52,865 nucleotides of DNA from Candidatus Saganbacteria bacterium (lineage in GTDB: Bacteria; Margulisbacteria; WOR-1; JAPLLA01), in the NCBI GenBank assembly GCA_026387795.1, contig JAPLLA010000036.1, positions 21,405 to 74,269 of the forward strand, written 5' to 3'. This document shows positions 18,424-28,503 of the stretch, piece by piece; position 1 is the stretch's first letter; each line of letters begins with the position of its first letter. Both the position numbers and the translations under genes were made by a program. Under the pieces are notes generated by a model. That model was given only the letters and a program-made list of their open reading frames with translations, was not told where the DNA came from and ran no database searches.

Positions 18424-19464
18424 ATGAGCACCCATGAAGAACGCCAAGAGACCTACCGCAGGGTTGCAGTAACCATTTTTGCAATTGTGCTTTTGCTTCT
18501 CTCTTTTTTAATTATCCGTCCGTTTGTGGTTGCCATACTTTCTGCAGCAGCCCTGGCTTATATCTTTAACCCGTTGTTTTTAAGGTTTCAAACTCTTCTG
18601 CCGCGCAAAGCTTTTTCCAAACGCATTGCATCCATGCTTACTTGCCTGGTTATAATCCTTTTGGTGTTGATACCGACTATTTTTGTCTCTGTGGTCTTGG
18701 CTTACGAGGTTAGGGACGGATATCGCTTTCTAAATGCAAACTTTGGCGCTGCACAGACCGCTAACAATGTTCTTTCACCAGTTATAGGGTGGCTTAATAG
18801 TCACCTAGTGCAAGCCAAGGACTTTACCAATAATTTTACCGATGATTTTATTGATGTAGCTAAAGCGTTCTTTAGGGTGATTCCGAATGTTTTGTTGAAT
18901 ATTTTTGTTACAATTTTTTGCGTTTATTATTTTCTTATCCACAGCAAAGAGATCTACAAGTTCTTTTTGGACCTTATCCCTATTCCGGAAGAGCGCTACC
19001 GCCAAATCTTAAAGAGGTTCGACAATTTAAGCCGTGGGGTAATTTTGGGGCAGGTGGTGGTTGGAATTATACAGGGGGTATTGGCGGGCTTAGGTTTTCT
19101 TTTTTTAGGCGTACCTAGTCCGGTTCTTTGGGGTTCTTTGACTGCTATTATTTCGATTATTCCCTTGCTTGGAGCTGCGATTGTTTGGGTGCCGATCGAC
19201 ATCTACTTATTTATTATGGCTACGTTTAATGGAGAATATTGGAGGGCGATTTTCCTTTTTGCCTATGGTTTTTGTGTTATCAGTTTTATCGATAATCTGA
19301 TCAAACCAAAGATTATGGGGGACAATGCTAATATCCATCCTTTGATTATTCTTTTTGGACTTTTGGGCGGCATCCAGCTCTTTGGTCTTCCAGGGATCAT
19401 TATTGGCCCGTTGATTTTAACTATTTTTGACGTGGTGATCGAAACTTATAAGGAGATTATTTAG
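18424..19464 (+). CDS. AI-2E family transporter
   Basis: PFVVAILSAAALAYIFNPL; DNLIKPKIMGDNANIHPLIILFGLLGGIQLFGLPGIIIGPLIL. Confidence 0.93.
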   Translation: MSTHEERQETYRRVAVTIFAIVLLLLSFLIIRPFVVAILSAAALAYIFNPLFLRFQTLLPRKAFSKRIASMLTCLVIILLVLIPTIFVSVVLAYEVRDGYRFLNANFGAAQTANNVLSPVIGWLNSHLVQAKDFTNNFTDDFIDVAKAFFRVIPNVLLNIFVTIFCVYYFLIHSKEIYKFFLDLIPIPEERYRQILKRFDNLSRGVILGQVVVGIIQGVLAGLGFLFLGVPSPVLWGSLTAIISIIPLLGAAIVWVPIDIYLFIMATFNGEYWRAIFLFAYGFCVISFIDNLIKPKIMGDNANIHPLIILFGLLGGIQLFGLPGIIIGPLILTIFDVVIETYKEII

Positions 19465-19466
19465 CT

Positions 19467-19991
19467 TTGGCGGAAAAAGAAGAGCAGACACTGGTTATCA
19501 TCAAGCCTGACGGTTTAAAAAAATCTCTTACCGGAAACATTCTCACCAGGTTATCCGAGACAAAACTCCGTATTGTTGGAGCAAAAGTAGTACACGTTTC
19601 CCGCGAGCTGGCAGAAAAACACTATGCGCACCTAAAAGATAAGCCTTTTTTCCCTGAAGTTGTTAAATACCTTTGCGGAGAACCCTATGGCGAAGAATAT
19701 CAGAGGGTTGTGGCTTTGGTATACATGGGTGAGGGTGCAATTGCAAAGGTGCGCAAGCTTGCCGGTAGCACCAATCCCGAAGAAGCGGATTCTACCAGTA
19801 TCCGCGGCCAGTATGGCAGGATCACATCCAGCGGGCTTTTTGAAAATGTAGTCCATTGTTCTGCAAACCTCCCCGAAGCAGAACATGAAATCAAACTTTG
19901 GTTTGACCCGGACGAGATTGTAGACGATATTTATCCTACTAAAGAAGTAGAAGTAAAAGTAAAAAAGAAAATTTGGAATAAGTCCGAATAA
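19467..19991 (+). CDS. ndk: Nucleoside-diphosphate kinase with Lys-rich C-terminal tail
   Basis: TLVIIKPDGLKKSLTGNIL and VHCSANLPEAEHEIKLWF; TTG start. Confidence 0.9.
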   Translation: MAEKEEQTLVIIKPDGLKKSLTGNILTRLSETKLRIVGAKVVHVSRELAEKHYAHLKDKPFFPEVVKYLCGEPYGEEYQRVVALVYMGEGAIAKVRKLAGSTNPEEADSTSIRGQYGRITSSGLFENVVHCSANLPEAEHEIKLWFDPDEIVDDIYPTKEVEVKVKKKIWNKSE

Positions 19992-20122
19992 AATTCCGCT
20001 ATCCCATGTCTTTATCTAGCACGCCTTAAATTTTAGTAAAAATCTTAAACAATAGTGAAATTTTCTCTTAGCTCTGCCGACAATAACATAGAAACAATCT
20101 TTAAATAAAAAGGGGCATTATT

Positions 20123-20521
20123 ATGATAGGGGTAGAATTTAGATGTGAAATAACGACTCGTGGGACAGCACATGCAGGATATGTGGCGAAAGGAGCCAAG
20201 GAATCTTTAGCGCGGAGCCAAGGTCACTCACGAAGAATAGATATAGCAGTAACAGATATGACCACAGAAGGAAAGGTTGTAGGTGTTACTGCTAGCAGGG
20301 ACGGAATAATCCTTAGGCTTGTAAGGGGAAGACCATATGAGGCGGTGGTGAAAAGTGTTCTTCCGAGTGGAGCGATTGTAGCACTTACTACCAGCGATAG
20401 CGCTCTTTTTGGAATAGTGCCGGCATATCGAGGTAGAGACTTTAAAGTTGGCAGCAGTGTGAACGTTACTTTTCATGGACTAGACAGGAGCCACAGGACT
20501 TTATTGTTTAGTCCGGTTTGA
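20123..20521 (+). CDS. Hypothetical protein, possible S1/OB-like C-terminal domain
   Basis: GRPYEAVVKSVLPSGAIVALTTSDSALFGIVPAYRGRDFKVGSSVNVTFHGLDRSHRTLLFS follows an S1-like pattern. Confidence 0.5.
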   Translation: MIGVEFRCEITTRGTAHAGYVAKGAKESLARSQGHSRRIDIAVTDMTTEGKVVGVTASRDGIILRLVRGRPYEAVVKSVLPSGAIVALTTSDSALFGIVPAYRGRDFKVGSSVNVTFHGLDRSHRTLLFSPV

Positions 20522-20619
20522 TAAGTAAAAGAAGCCCCAATTTTTACGCTTTTTTTACGGTTACTGCGGATCTCTTTACCCCAATTTAACTTGACTCTAT
20601 GTTACGATCCCACGGTAAT

Positions 20620-20751
20620 ATGTTAGAGCATATTTTGCTTGTTATTTATTGTATCGCGATTGTGGGCATGGTTTTAGGCTTGCTCTCAATCATGATTTTG
20701 TATATTTGGGCTTTAGTCTGTATAATATTAAAAAAGATTGGATGGGCGTAA
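20620..20751 (+). CDS. Unannotated small hydrophobic ORF (43 aa) upstream of kdpF
   Basis: ATG...TAA read directly: MLEHILLVIYCIAIVGMVLGLLSIMILYIWALVCIILKKIGWA; ends 5 nt before the kdpF ATG. Confidence 0.4.
   Translation: MLEHILLVIYCIAIVGMVLGLLSIMILYIWALVCIILKKIGWA
20698..20726 (+). promoter_or_regulatory. Sigma-70-like promoter candidate for kdp operon
   Basis: TTGTAT-N17-TATAAT, 30 nt upstream of the kdpF ATG. Confidence 0.55.
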
Positions 20752-20756
20752 AAACT

Positions 20757-20840
20757 ATGGGTTTTATTATTGCTGGAATAATCGCAGTGCTTTTATTGGT
20801 TTATTTAACTTACGCTATGTTTAATCCGGAAAAGTTTTAA
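20757..20840 (+). CDS. kdpF: K+-transporting ATPase subunit KdpF
   Basis: MGFIIAGIIAVLLLVYLTYAMFNPEKF, immediately before kdpA. Confidence 0.88.
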   Translation: MGFIIAGIIAVLLLVYLTYAMFNPEKF

Positions 20841-20855
20841 CAGGAGTATAACCGC

Positions 20856-22535
20856 ATGAAAACAGCTGATTATTTGCAGTTAATTCTATACGGGTTGCTT
20901 CTTATCTCTCTTGCTCCTTTTTTGGGGACATACATGGCCAGGGTTTTTCAGGGAAAGAAGATTTTTCTTTCACCGATTTTGGGATGGATGGAAGAGCTCC
21001 TCTATAAACTTTCGGGGATCAATAAAGACGAGGAAATGGATTGGAAAGACTATACCAAAGCAGTTATTTGTTTTAATCTGCTTGGTTTTGTTTTTCTTTT
21101 TGTCCTACAACTTGTTCAAAAATATCTGCCGCTCAATCCTGCTAATCTTGCAAATGTCACGTGGGACTGCGCTTTTAATACCGCGGCAAGCTTTATGACT
21201 AATACAAATTGGCAGTCATATGCCGGCGAAACAACCATGAGCTATTTAACTCAGATGCTAGGGCTTACCGTGCAAAACTTTCTAAGTGCAGCAACCGGTA
21301 TTTCTGTGTTTTTGGCTTTGACCCGCGGATTGATCTCAAAGTCTCAAAGTTCTCTAGGCAATTTCTGGGTGGATATGGTTAGGGGTTTAGTTTATATCTT
21401 AATCCCTTTATCCATTCTTCTTGCTGTAGCTTTAAACGCTCAAGGGGTGGTTCAGACCCTCTCTCCTTATAATAATGTAACTACCTTACAAGGGGGCACG
21501 CAAACGATCCCACTTGGTCCGGCTGCTTCACAGATTGCCATCAAACAACTGGGGACCAATGGGGGAGGATTTTTTAATGCTAACAGTGCTCATCCATTTG
21601 AAAATCCGACACCATTTGCCAATTTTCTTGAGATGTTTGCCCTTCTCCTAATCCCTGCTTCTCTGGTTTATACTTTTGGAGTAATGATTGGGAATCGAAA
21701 ACATGGCTGGCTCTTGTTTTCTGTTATGTTTGTAATTTTTGCCATTGGTCTTGGTCTTTCGCTTTGGTCAGAATATTCCATTCCTATTACAGGGATCCAT
21801 GAAGGCCAGGAAACACGGCTTGGAACTACCAATAGTGTGCTTTGGGCCATGGCTACAACTTGTGCTTCCAATGGTTCAGTTAATGCTATGCATTCCTCAC
21901 TCACTCCTCTGGCCGGAGGAGTAGCGTTATTTAATATTATGCTTGGGGAAATTGTTTTTGGTGGGGTCGGTTCTGGCATGTATGGAATGTTGCACATGGT
22001 CCTCTTGACTGTCTTTCTGGCTGGTTTGATGGTTGGCCGCACTCCGGAATATCTTGGCAAGAAGATTGAGAGAAAAGAAGTCCAGATGGTCATATTATCC
22101 ATCCTGCTCCCGGGAGCAGCAATTTTGATCGGGGCTGCCATTGCTTGTGTTTATCCTGTTGCACTCTCAAGTTTATCAAGTAAGGGGCCGCATGGTTTAA
22201 GTGAGATACTATATGCTTTTACTTCGGCTTCTCAAAATAATGGAAGTGCATTCGCGGGACTAAACGCAAACACTGTATTTTATAATGTAATGCTCGGTAT
22301 CTGCATGATCATTGGCCGTTTTGGTGTGATCATTCCAGCCATGATTATTGCAGGGAGCTTGGCAGTCAAAAGGATTGCACCTGCTTCTGCAGGTACTTTT
22401 ACTACAGATGATTTTCTTTTTGCCTCTCTTTTGGTTGGCGTGATTATTATTGTAGGGGTACTCACTTTTTTCCCTGCGTTTTCGCTTGGTCCTTTGATTG
22501 AGCACTTACTGATGCTTCAAGGAAGGGTCTTTTAA
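20856..22535 (+). CDS. kdpA: K+-transporting ATPase subunit KdpA
   Basis: [51 protein letters not shown]. Confidence 0.97.
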   Translation: MKTADYLQLILYGLLLISLAPFLGTYMARVFQGKKIFLSPILGWMEELLYKLSGINKDEEMDWKDYTKAVICFNLLGFVFLFVLQLVQKYLPLNPANLANVTWDCAFNTAASFMTNTNWQSYAGETTMSYLTQMLGLTVQNFLSAATGISVFLALTRGLISKSQSSLGNFWVDMVRGLVYILIPLSILLAVALNAQGVVQTLSPYNNVTTLQGGTQTIPLGPAASQIAIKQLGTNGGGFFNANSAHPFENPTPFANFLEMFALLLIPASLVYTFGVMIGNRKHGWLLFSVMFVIFAIGLGLSLWSEYSIPITGIHEGQETRLGTTNSVLWAMATTCASNGSVNAMHSSLTPLAGGVALFNIMLGEIVFGGVGSGMYGMLHMVLLTVFLAGLMVGRTPEYLGKKIERKEVQMVILSILLPGAAILIGAAIACVYPVALSSLSSKGPHGLSEILYAFTSASQNNGSAFAGLNANTVFYNVMLGICMIIGRFGVIIPAMIIAGSLAVKRIAPASAGTFTTDDFLFASLLVGVIIIVGVLTFFPAFSLGPLIEHLLMLQGRVF

Positions 22536-22536
22536 A

Positions 22537-24618
22537 ATGAGTAAAAAAGCGGAAACCGCTAATAATAACCAAATTGTGCTGGCAGCGGTCAAGGACGCAT
22601 TCCTTAAACTGCATCCTAAAGAAGAGATGCGCAACCCTGTAATGTTTGTGACTTTTGTCGGGTCGCTGGTGACTACTGCGTTTTTCTTTTGGCATCTTGC
22701 AAAAGGGACTTTTTCATTATTTGAACTTTTAATCGGTATCTGGCTTTGGTTTACGGTACTCTTTGCCAATTTTGCAGAAGCGCTGGCCGAAGGCAGGGGA
22801 AAGGCGCAAGCAGAGAGCTTAAAAAAATCAAGAAAAGAGGTCTTTGCGAGATTTTTGGACCATGGCCGTGAAACCAAAATTCCAGCATCACAATTAAAAA
22901 AGGCGGATGTGGTGATTTGCGAGACAGGAGATACTATTCCTGCAGATGGAGAGGTGGTCGAAGGGGTAGCGAGTGTTGATGAGTCCGCAATTACAGGGGA
23001 ATCAGCTCCTGTGATCAGAGAGAGCGGGGGAGACCGGAGCGCAGTAACAGGCGGCACGCGGGTGATCAGCGATAAAATCATAATCAAGATTACCTCTGAT
23101 CCAGGAGGAAATTTTATTGACCGGATGATCTCACTTATTGAGGGAGCGAAAAGGCAAAGGACTCCCAATGAGATTGCATTAAGCATTGTTTTATCCGGCA
23201 TGACTATTATTTTTCTGCTGGCAGTTGTAACTTTGAAGTTTTTTGCTGATTATAGCGGCCAAGCAGCTGGCCAGGATCTCTCCTCTATTGTAACAGTTCC
23301 AGTGCTTGTGGCTCTGCTTGTCTGCTTGATCCCAACCACGATCGGCGGGCTCCTTAGTGCTATTGGTATTGCTGGGATGGACCGGTTGATCAGGCGGCAT
23401 GTGATTGCCAAGAGCGGCAGAGCAGTAGAAGCTGCTGGAGATATTGATGTTTTGCTTTTGGATAAGACCGGAACTATTACGATTGGGAACCGGATGGCTT
23501 CCGAATTTATCCCTGTTCCCGGGATTGATGAAAAAGCTTTTGCGGAAGTAGCACAATTATCCTCTTTGTCCGATGAAACTCCGGAAGGAAGATCAATTGT
23601 AGTTTTGGCAAAAGATAAGTTTGATTTGCGTGCCAAAGCGCTCCAGCCGCACGAGGCCAAGTTTATCCCATTTTCAGCTAATACACAGATGAGCGGCGTT
23701 GATCTTCTTGATGGGGCTGGAAATGTGATGCGCATGATTCGTAAAGGTGCGGTTGAAGCAATTAGTAAGCTCACCGGAAAATTTCCAGAAAAACTTGAAA
23801 CAGAGATTAAAAGAATTTCAGCCAGTGGCGGAACCCCGCTTGCAGTATCCGACGGTTCAAAAGTGATAGGAGTAATCCACTTAAAAGATATTGTTAAAGG
23901 CGGGATTAAGGAACGCTTTAAAGAACTGCGTGTCATGGGGATCAAAACCGTGATGATTACAGGAGATAATCCTCTTACTGCAGCTGCAATTGCTGCAGAA
24001 GCCGGGGTTGATGATTTTATTGCCCAGGCTACTCCGGAATCAAAAATGGACCGTATTAAGGAAGAGCAAGCAGGCGGTCACTTGGTTGCGATGACAGGGG
24101 ATGGGACCAATGATGCACCTGCGCTTGCTCAGTCGGACGTTGGAGTGACCATGAATACTGGTACGCAGGCTGCCAGAGAGGCTGGGAACATGGTAGACCT
24201 GGAGAGTAACCCAACCAAGTTAATTGAGATTGTTGAAATTGGAAAGCAATTGCTTATGACCAGAGGAGCGCTTACAACTTTCAGCATTGCCAACGACGTA
24301 GCTAAATATTTCGCGATCCTTCCAGCGATGTTCGGGATGCTCTATGCAGGGCAAGGAGCGCAGGGTCCGCTTTCGGTCCTAAATATAATGCAGCTCCATT
24401 CTCCTCAAAGCGCGATCTTAAGTGCAGTAATTTTTAACGCCATAATCATAGTTATCCTCATCCCGCTAGCCTTACGAGGAGTGGCTTATCACAGCCAGAG
24501 TGCCAAAGCGTTGCTTAGGCGTAATTTGCAGATTTATGGTTTAGGTGGTTTAGTAGCGCCGTTTATAGGGATCAAGTTAATTGATCTCTTGCTGGTTTTC
24601 CTTGGAGTGGTGCGTTAG
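22537..24618 (+). CDS. kdpB: K+-transporting ATPase subunit KdpB (P-type ATPase)
   Basis: DKTGTIT phosphorylation motif, [37 protein letters not shown]. Confidence 0.98.
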   Translation: MSKKAETANNNQIVLAAVKDAFLKLHPKEEMRNPVMFVTFVGSLVTTAFFFWHLAKGTFSLFELLIGIWLWFTVLFANFAEALAEGRGKAQAESLKKSRKEVFARFLDHGRETKIPASQLKKADVVICETGDTIPADGEVVEGVASVDESAITGESAPVIRESGGDRSAVTGGTRVISDKIIIKITSDPGGNFIDRMISLIEGAKRQRTPNEIALSIVLSGMTIIFLLAVVTLKFFADYSGQAAGQDLSSIVTVPVLVALLVCLIPTTIGGLLSAIGIAGMDRLIRRHVIAKSGRAVEAAGDIDVLLLDKTGTITIGNRMASEFIPVPGIDEKAFAEVAQLSSLSDETPEGRSIVVLAKDKFDLRAKALQPHEAKFIPFSANTQMSGVDLLDGAGNVMRMIRKGAVEAISKLTGKFPEKLETEIKRISASGGTPLAVSDGSKVIGVIHLKDIVKGGIKERFKELRVMGIKTVMITGDNPLTAAAIAAEAGVDDFIAQATPESKMDRIKEEQAGGHLVAMTGDGTNDAPALAQSDVGVTMNTGTQAAREAGNMVDLESNPTKLIEIVEIGKQLLMTRGALTTFSIANDVAKYFAILPAMFGMLYAGQGAQGPLSVLNIMQLHSPQSAILSAVIFNAIIIVILIPLALRGVAYHSQSAKALLRRNLQIYGLGGLVAPFIGIKLIDLLLVFLGVVR

Positions 24619-24631
24619 AAGAAGGAAAGAT

Positions 24632-25153
24632 ATGAAAAATATTATAATTTGCGTTAAATTTTTTATCTTAACAGCAATCTTAACTGGTTTGATTTATCCT
24701 TTTCTTATTACTCTGATTGGACAGGTAGCGTTTAATAACCAGTCTAACGGAAGCATGTTTGTTTATCATGGCAGGGTGGTTGGATCGACTTTGATCGGGC
24801 AGAAGTTTGATCAGGATAAATATTTTTGGCCCAGGCCATCGGCAGTTGACTACAATCCGTTGCCCTCTGGAGGAAGCAATCTTTCTGCAACCAGTGCAAA
24901 GTTAAAAAGCGATGTTGCAACGCGGGAAGCCAAGCTTTATGCTTCAGGTTCAGGGCTTGATCCGCACATTAGCCCTGCGGCAGCCTTTTTTCAGGTTGAC
25001 CGGATAGTAAAAGCACGGCACTTTGATTCTGCCCAAAAAGGTGAGATAATTAATCTGATCAATCAGCTGACAGAGGGAAGGGATTTTAGGGTTCTTGGAG
25101 AGAAACGTGTTAATGTCCTTAAATTAAACGCGAGTTTGGATGATCTACGCTAG
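24632..25153 (+). CDS. kdpC: K+-transporting ATPase subunit KdpC
   Basis: FWPRPSAVDYNPLPSGGSNLSATS and GSGLDPHISPAAAFFQVDRI; ATG at 24632 preceded by GGAAAG. Confidence 0.95.
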   Translation: MKNIIICVKFFILTAILTGLIYPFLITLIGQVAFNNQSNGSMFVYHGRVVGSTLIGQKFDQDKYFWPRPSAVDYNPLPSGGSNLSATSAKLKSDVATREAKLYASGSGLDPHISPAAAFFQVDRIVKARHFDSAQKGEIINLINQLTEGRDFRVLGEKRVNVLKLNASLDDLR

Positions 25154-25165
25154 GAGAAATTTAAA

Positions 25166-27856
25166 GTGGAAGACTTTTCAAGAAGACTAACGCCCGAAGA
25201 AGCCTTAAAAATCGCTGCTGGATCGGAAGCCAAAGCCACAGATAAAGGTAAGCTTAAAATTTTCATTGGTTACGCCCCTGGTGTAGGAAAAACCTATTCC
25301 ATGCTAAACGAAGGTAACCGCCGCCTCCAGCGCGGCGAAGATATTGTCCTAGGATACGTTGAGTCCCACGGTAGGGCAGACACAGAAAAACAAATTGCTT
25401 CTTTAGAAACTATTCCCAGGAAAAAAGTTGAGTATAACGGCAAGGTCATGGAAGAGATGAATACTGAGGCAATTATCAAAAGGCATCCGAGAGTGGTTCT
25501 GGTAGACGAGCTTGCGCATACCAATGTCCCTGGATCCAAAAACAAAAAACGCTATGAAGATGTAAAAGAGATCTTGAATGCAGGGATCAGGGTCATTACC
25601 ACTCTCAATGTTCAGCATTTAGAAAGCCTAAACGATATTATCAAACAAATAACCGGTGTAACAGTTAGGGAAACGATTCCGGACAGTGTGGTGGCAAAGG
25701 CAGATGAAGTGGTGGCAGTAGATATTACTGTGGATGCACTTTTAAACCGTCTTAAAAGAGGGGATGTTTATAAAAGAGAGAAGATTACAGATGCTTTAAC
25801 AAATTTCTTTAGGGAAGGGAACCTCAATGCCTTGCGGGAAATTGCTTTAAGGCAGACTGCGCAGGAAGTGGACGAGGATTTGGAAGAATACATGCGTTCC
25901 CATGGCATCAAAGAGAGCTGGCAAACAGTAGAGAGGATCATGGTTTGCATAAGTCCTAGTGCCAATGCCAAGCGATTGATCCGCAGGGGGGCATTAATTG
26001 CCAGGAGGTACCGCTGTGAATGGTTTGTGGTTGCAGTTGAAAATGCCGGGGTTTTTGCTCCCAAATGGAGCCAAAAAGACAAAGGTGACTTGGAACGCAA
26101 TTTTATTTTGGCCAAACAATTGGGTGCCGGTACTTTAATCCTTTTCGGCAGGAATATCTCTACCGAACTGGCTAAATTTGCCAAAGAAAAGCACATTACC
26201 CAAATTGTAATCGGGCATTCCGAAAAAAGCCCATTCCAGTCTTTTTTTACGGGTTCCACAACCGGTAGGTTGCTCAGTGAAACCAAAAACATTGCTATCC
26301 ACGTTATTCCTAGCAACAGGGAAATATCAAATACAGACAACTGGTTTAAAATGACATTTACTTCAGATCTTGCGATCAGCGATTTATGGAAAACTGTTTT
26401 AATGATGGTTGCGGTTACTTCTCTCAATTATTTGTTGAGGGCTTATTTTGGTTATCAGGCAGTGGGTTATGTGTTTTTATTGGCAGTTTTGGTCCTTAGT
26501 TTATTTGTTTCTTTTGTTTATATTATTTTATTTGCGATAGTAAGCGCTTCGATCTGGAATTTCTTTTTTATCCCTCCTTTTGGTACTTTTGTAATTGCAA
26601 AAACAGAAGATATGATCATGAACCTGGTTTACATCTTTACTGCGATTATTACCGGTTATCTCACTAGTAAGATTAGGAGAGACGAGCGGCTTTTGGCTGA
26701 AAGAGAAGCCAGGACAGACACGATGTACAGAATTACCTCTATTATTGCCAGTGCCAAAGACCGCCATGCTTGCATAGAAGAGATAGAAAGGGAAATTGGG
26801 GTCATACTTCCGGGCAAATGCCTTGCGATTGTTAAGGACGATAAAAAGAGCTTCGAAGCAGTATTGCGTAAATTTATTGTTAATGATGAAAAGGAATTGT
26901 CAGTTGCCATGTTAAGTTTTAATAAAGGGGAGATGGCAGGCTGGTCTACAGATACCCTTGCCTTTGCAAAAGCATTATACGTCCCGCTAAAAGGACCTTC
27001 GGAAAATATCGGAATATTGTCTTATCAGCCTGAACATGCAAGGGGCTTGTCTGGAGATGAAAGCAACTTTTTGGTCGCAACTGCAAACCAATTGGCGATT
27101 TATTTGGAAAGAGAGTTGCTCAAGGAGAGGGCAGTGGAAGCCAAGGAGCTCAAAATATCAGAAAATCTGTACCAGACTATTTTAGACAGTGTTTCACATG
27201 AAATAAGGACGCCGGTAACTTCAATGATTGGGATTGCCTCTACCCTGGAAACCTTGAAAGATGAGAATAAGAGAACAGAACTGGCGCATGACTTAGCCGA
27301 ATCAGCGGAACGCCTAAACAGGATTGTTACAAACTTATTTGATATGTCCAGGCTAACTTCCGGGGTCTTGTCAGCCAAAAAAGATTGGCAGGATGTGGGA
27401 GAATTAATCCATGTTTCTATCAAACATCTGGGCAAAAAAATGACGAATCACCGGATCCGCGTTGAAATTTCCGAAGGGCTTCCGCTCATCATGGTTGATT
27501 TTTCCCTTTTTGAGCAAGCCTTATCAAACCTTTTGTTAAATGCGGCAAATTATACTCCGGAGGAGACAGAAATAATGGTTAAGGCGGACAAAGAATATGA
27601 AAAAATTGTGATTAAAGTTTCGGATAACGGTCCCGGGATAAAAACGGAAGAGCTGCCATTTGTTTTTGATAAGTTTTACCGTACCAAAGATGCTCCTCCC
27701 GGTGGTACTGGCCTTGGCCTTGCAATTGTAAAAGGGGTTGTTCTGGCGCACGATGGTGAAATAGAGGCGTATAACAAAAAAGAGGGTGGGTTGGAAGTAA
27801 AGATTAGCTTGCCAATAGAAAAACAGCCAGAACTAGGGGAGCTGCTCAATGAGTAA
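25166..27856 (+). CDS. kdpD: Sensor histidine kinase KdpD
   Basis: KdpD N-domain (GYAPGVGKTYSML), USP region, DUF4118-like TM block, HisKA (SVSHEIRTPVTSM), HATPase (DNGPGI, GTGLGLAI); GTG start. Confidence 0.96.
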   Translation: MEDFSRRLTPEEALKIAAGSEAKATDKGKLKIFIGYAPGVGKTYSMLNEGNRRLQRGEDIVLGYVESHGRADTEKQIASLETIPRKKVEYNGKVMEEMNTEAIIKRHPRVVLVDELAHTNVPGSKNKKRYEDVKEILNAGIRVITTLNVQHLESLNDIIKQITGVTVRETIPDSVVAKADEVVAVDITVDALLNRLKRGDVYKREKITDALTNFFREGNLNALREIALRQTAQEVDEDLEEYMRSHGIKESWQTVERIMVCISPSANAKRLIRRGALIARRYRCEWFVVAVENAGVFAPKWSQKDKGDLERNFILAKQLGAGTLILFGRNISTELAKFAKEKHITQIVIGHSEKSPFQSFFTGSTTGRLLSETKNIAIHVIPSNREISNTDNWFKMTFTSDLAISDLWKTVLMMVAVTSLNYLLRAYFGYQAVGYVFLLAVLVLSLFVSFVYIILFAIVSASIWNFFFIPPFGTFVIAKTEDMIMNLVYIFTAIITGYLTSKIRRDERLLAEREARTDTMYRITSIIASAKDRHACIEEIEREIGVILPGKCLAIVKDDKKSFEAVLRKFIVNDEKELSVAMLSFNKGEMAGWSTDTLAFAKALYVPLKGPSENIGILSYQPEHARGLSGDESNFLVATANQLAIYLERELLKERAVEAKELKISENLYQTILDSVSHEIRTPVTSMIGIASTLETLKDENKRTELAHDLAESAERLNRIVTNLFDMSRLTSGVLSAKKDWQDVGELIHVSIKHLGKKMTNHRIRVEISEGLPLIMVDFSLFEQALSNLLLNAANYTPEETEIMVKADKEYEKIVIKVSDNGPGIKTEELPFVFDKFYRTKDAPPGGTGLGLAIVKGVVLAHDGEIEAYNKKEGGLEVKISLPIEKQPELGELLNE

Positions 27857-28439
27857 AGGGGCAAAAATACTGGTTATTGATGACGAAAAATCGATGCGTA
27901 AGCTTTTGGATATCAGCCTGACCTCTGAAGGGTATAACGTTTCTTTGGCAAAAACAGGGAAAGAAGGGATTAGAGAACTTGGCAATGTTAGACCGGACAT
28001 TGTTCTTCTTGATTTGGGGTTGCCGGATTTAGCGCTTCTTGATGCCGGAGCAGATGATTATTTAACCAAACCGTTTAGTACAGAGGAACTGTCAGCCAGG
28101 ATCAGAGTGGCACTACGCCATAGCCTTAACCTAAAAGAAGAACCGATCTATGTAAATGGGCCGTTAAAAATTGACTTTAATATCCGCAATGTAGAAATAA
28201 AAGGTGAGCCCGTGAAGCTTACCAATACCGAATTCGACCTATTAAAAGCATTGGTGCAAAATGTGGGTAAAATTGTTACCCAAAAACAACTGTTAAAAGA
28301 AATCTGGGGTCCGGAAGCAGTTAACCGTTCGCATTATCTTAGGATTTACTTCAGCCAGTTACGCAAAAAGCTGGATAAATACGATTTGTCAGACATTATT
28401 ATCACTGAGCCTGGGGTAGGGTACAGGTTGAATATCTGA
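27849..28439 (+). CDS. kdpE: KdpE-like response regulator with internally shortened receiver domain
   Basis: ILVIDDEKSMRKLL...DIVLLDLGLPD then directly LALLDAGADDYLTKPF, OmpR-type wHTH C-terminus; about 30 aa missing relative to canonical KdpE. Confidence 0.9.
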   Translation: MSKGAKILVIDDEKSMRKLLDISLTSEGYNVSLAKTGKEGIRELGNVRPDIVLLDLGLPDLALLDAGADDYLTKPFSTEELSARIRVALRHSLNLKEEPIYVNGPLKIDFNIRNVEIKGEPVKLTNTEFDLLKALVQNVGKIVTQKQLLKEIWGPEAVNRSHYLRIYFSQLRKKLDKYDLSDIIITEPGVGYRLNI

Positions 28440-28503
28440 AAACGAGCTTTTGCTTGACACCCCGAGTTTTATATACGATTATTAATATAGACTGGCCTGT
28501 CAA

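Noticed and set aside
20522-20756. c-di-AMP (ydaO-type) riboswitch in the kdp leader
   Set aside because: I could not recognise the conserved core, and a small ORF occupies most of the leader; Infernal would be decisive.
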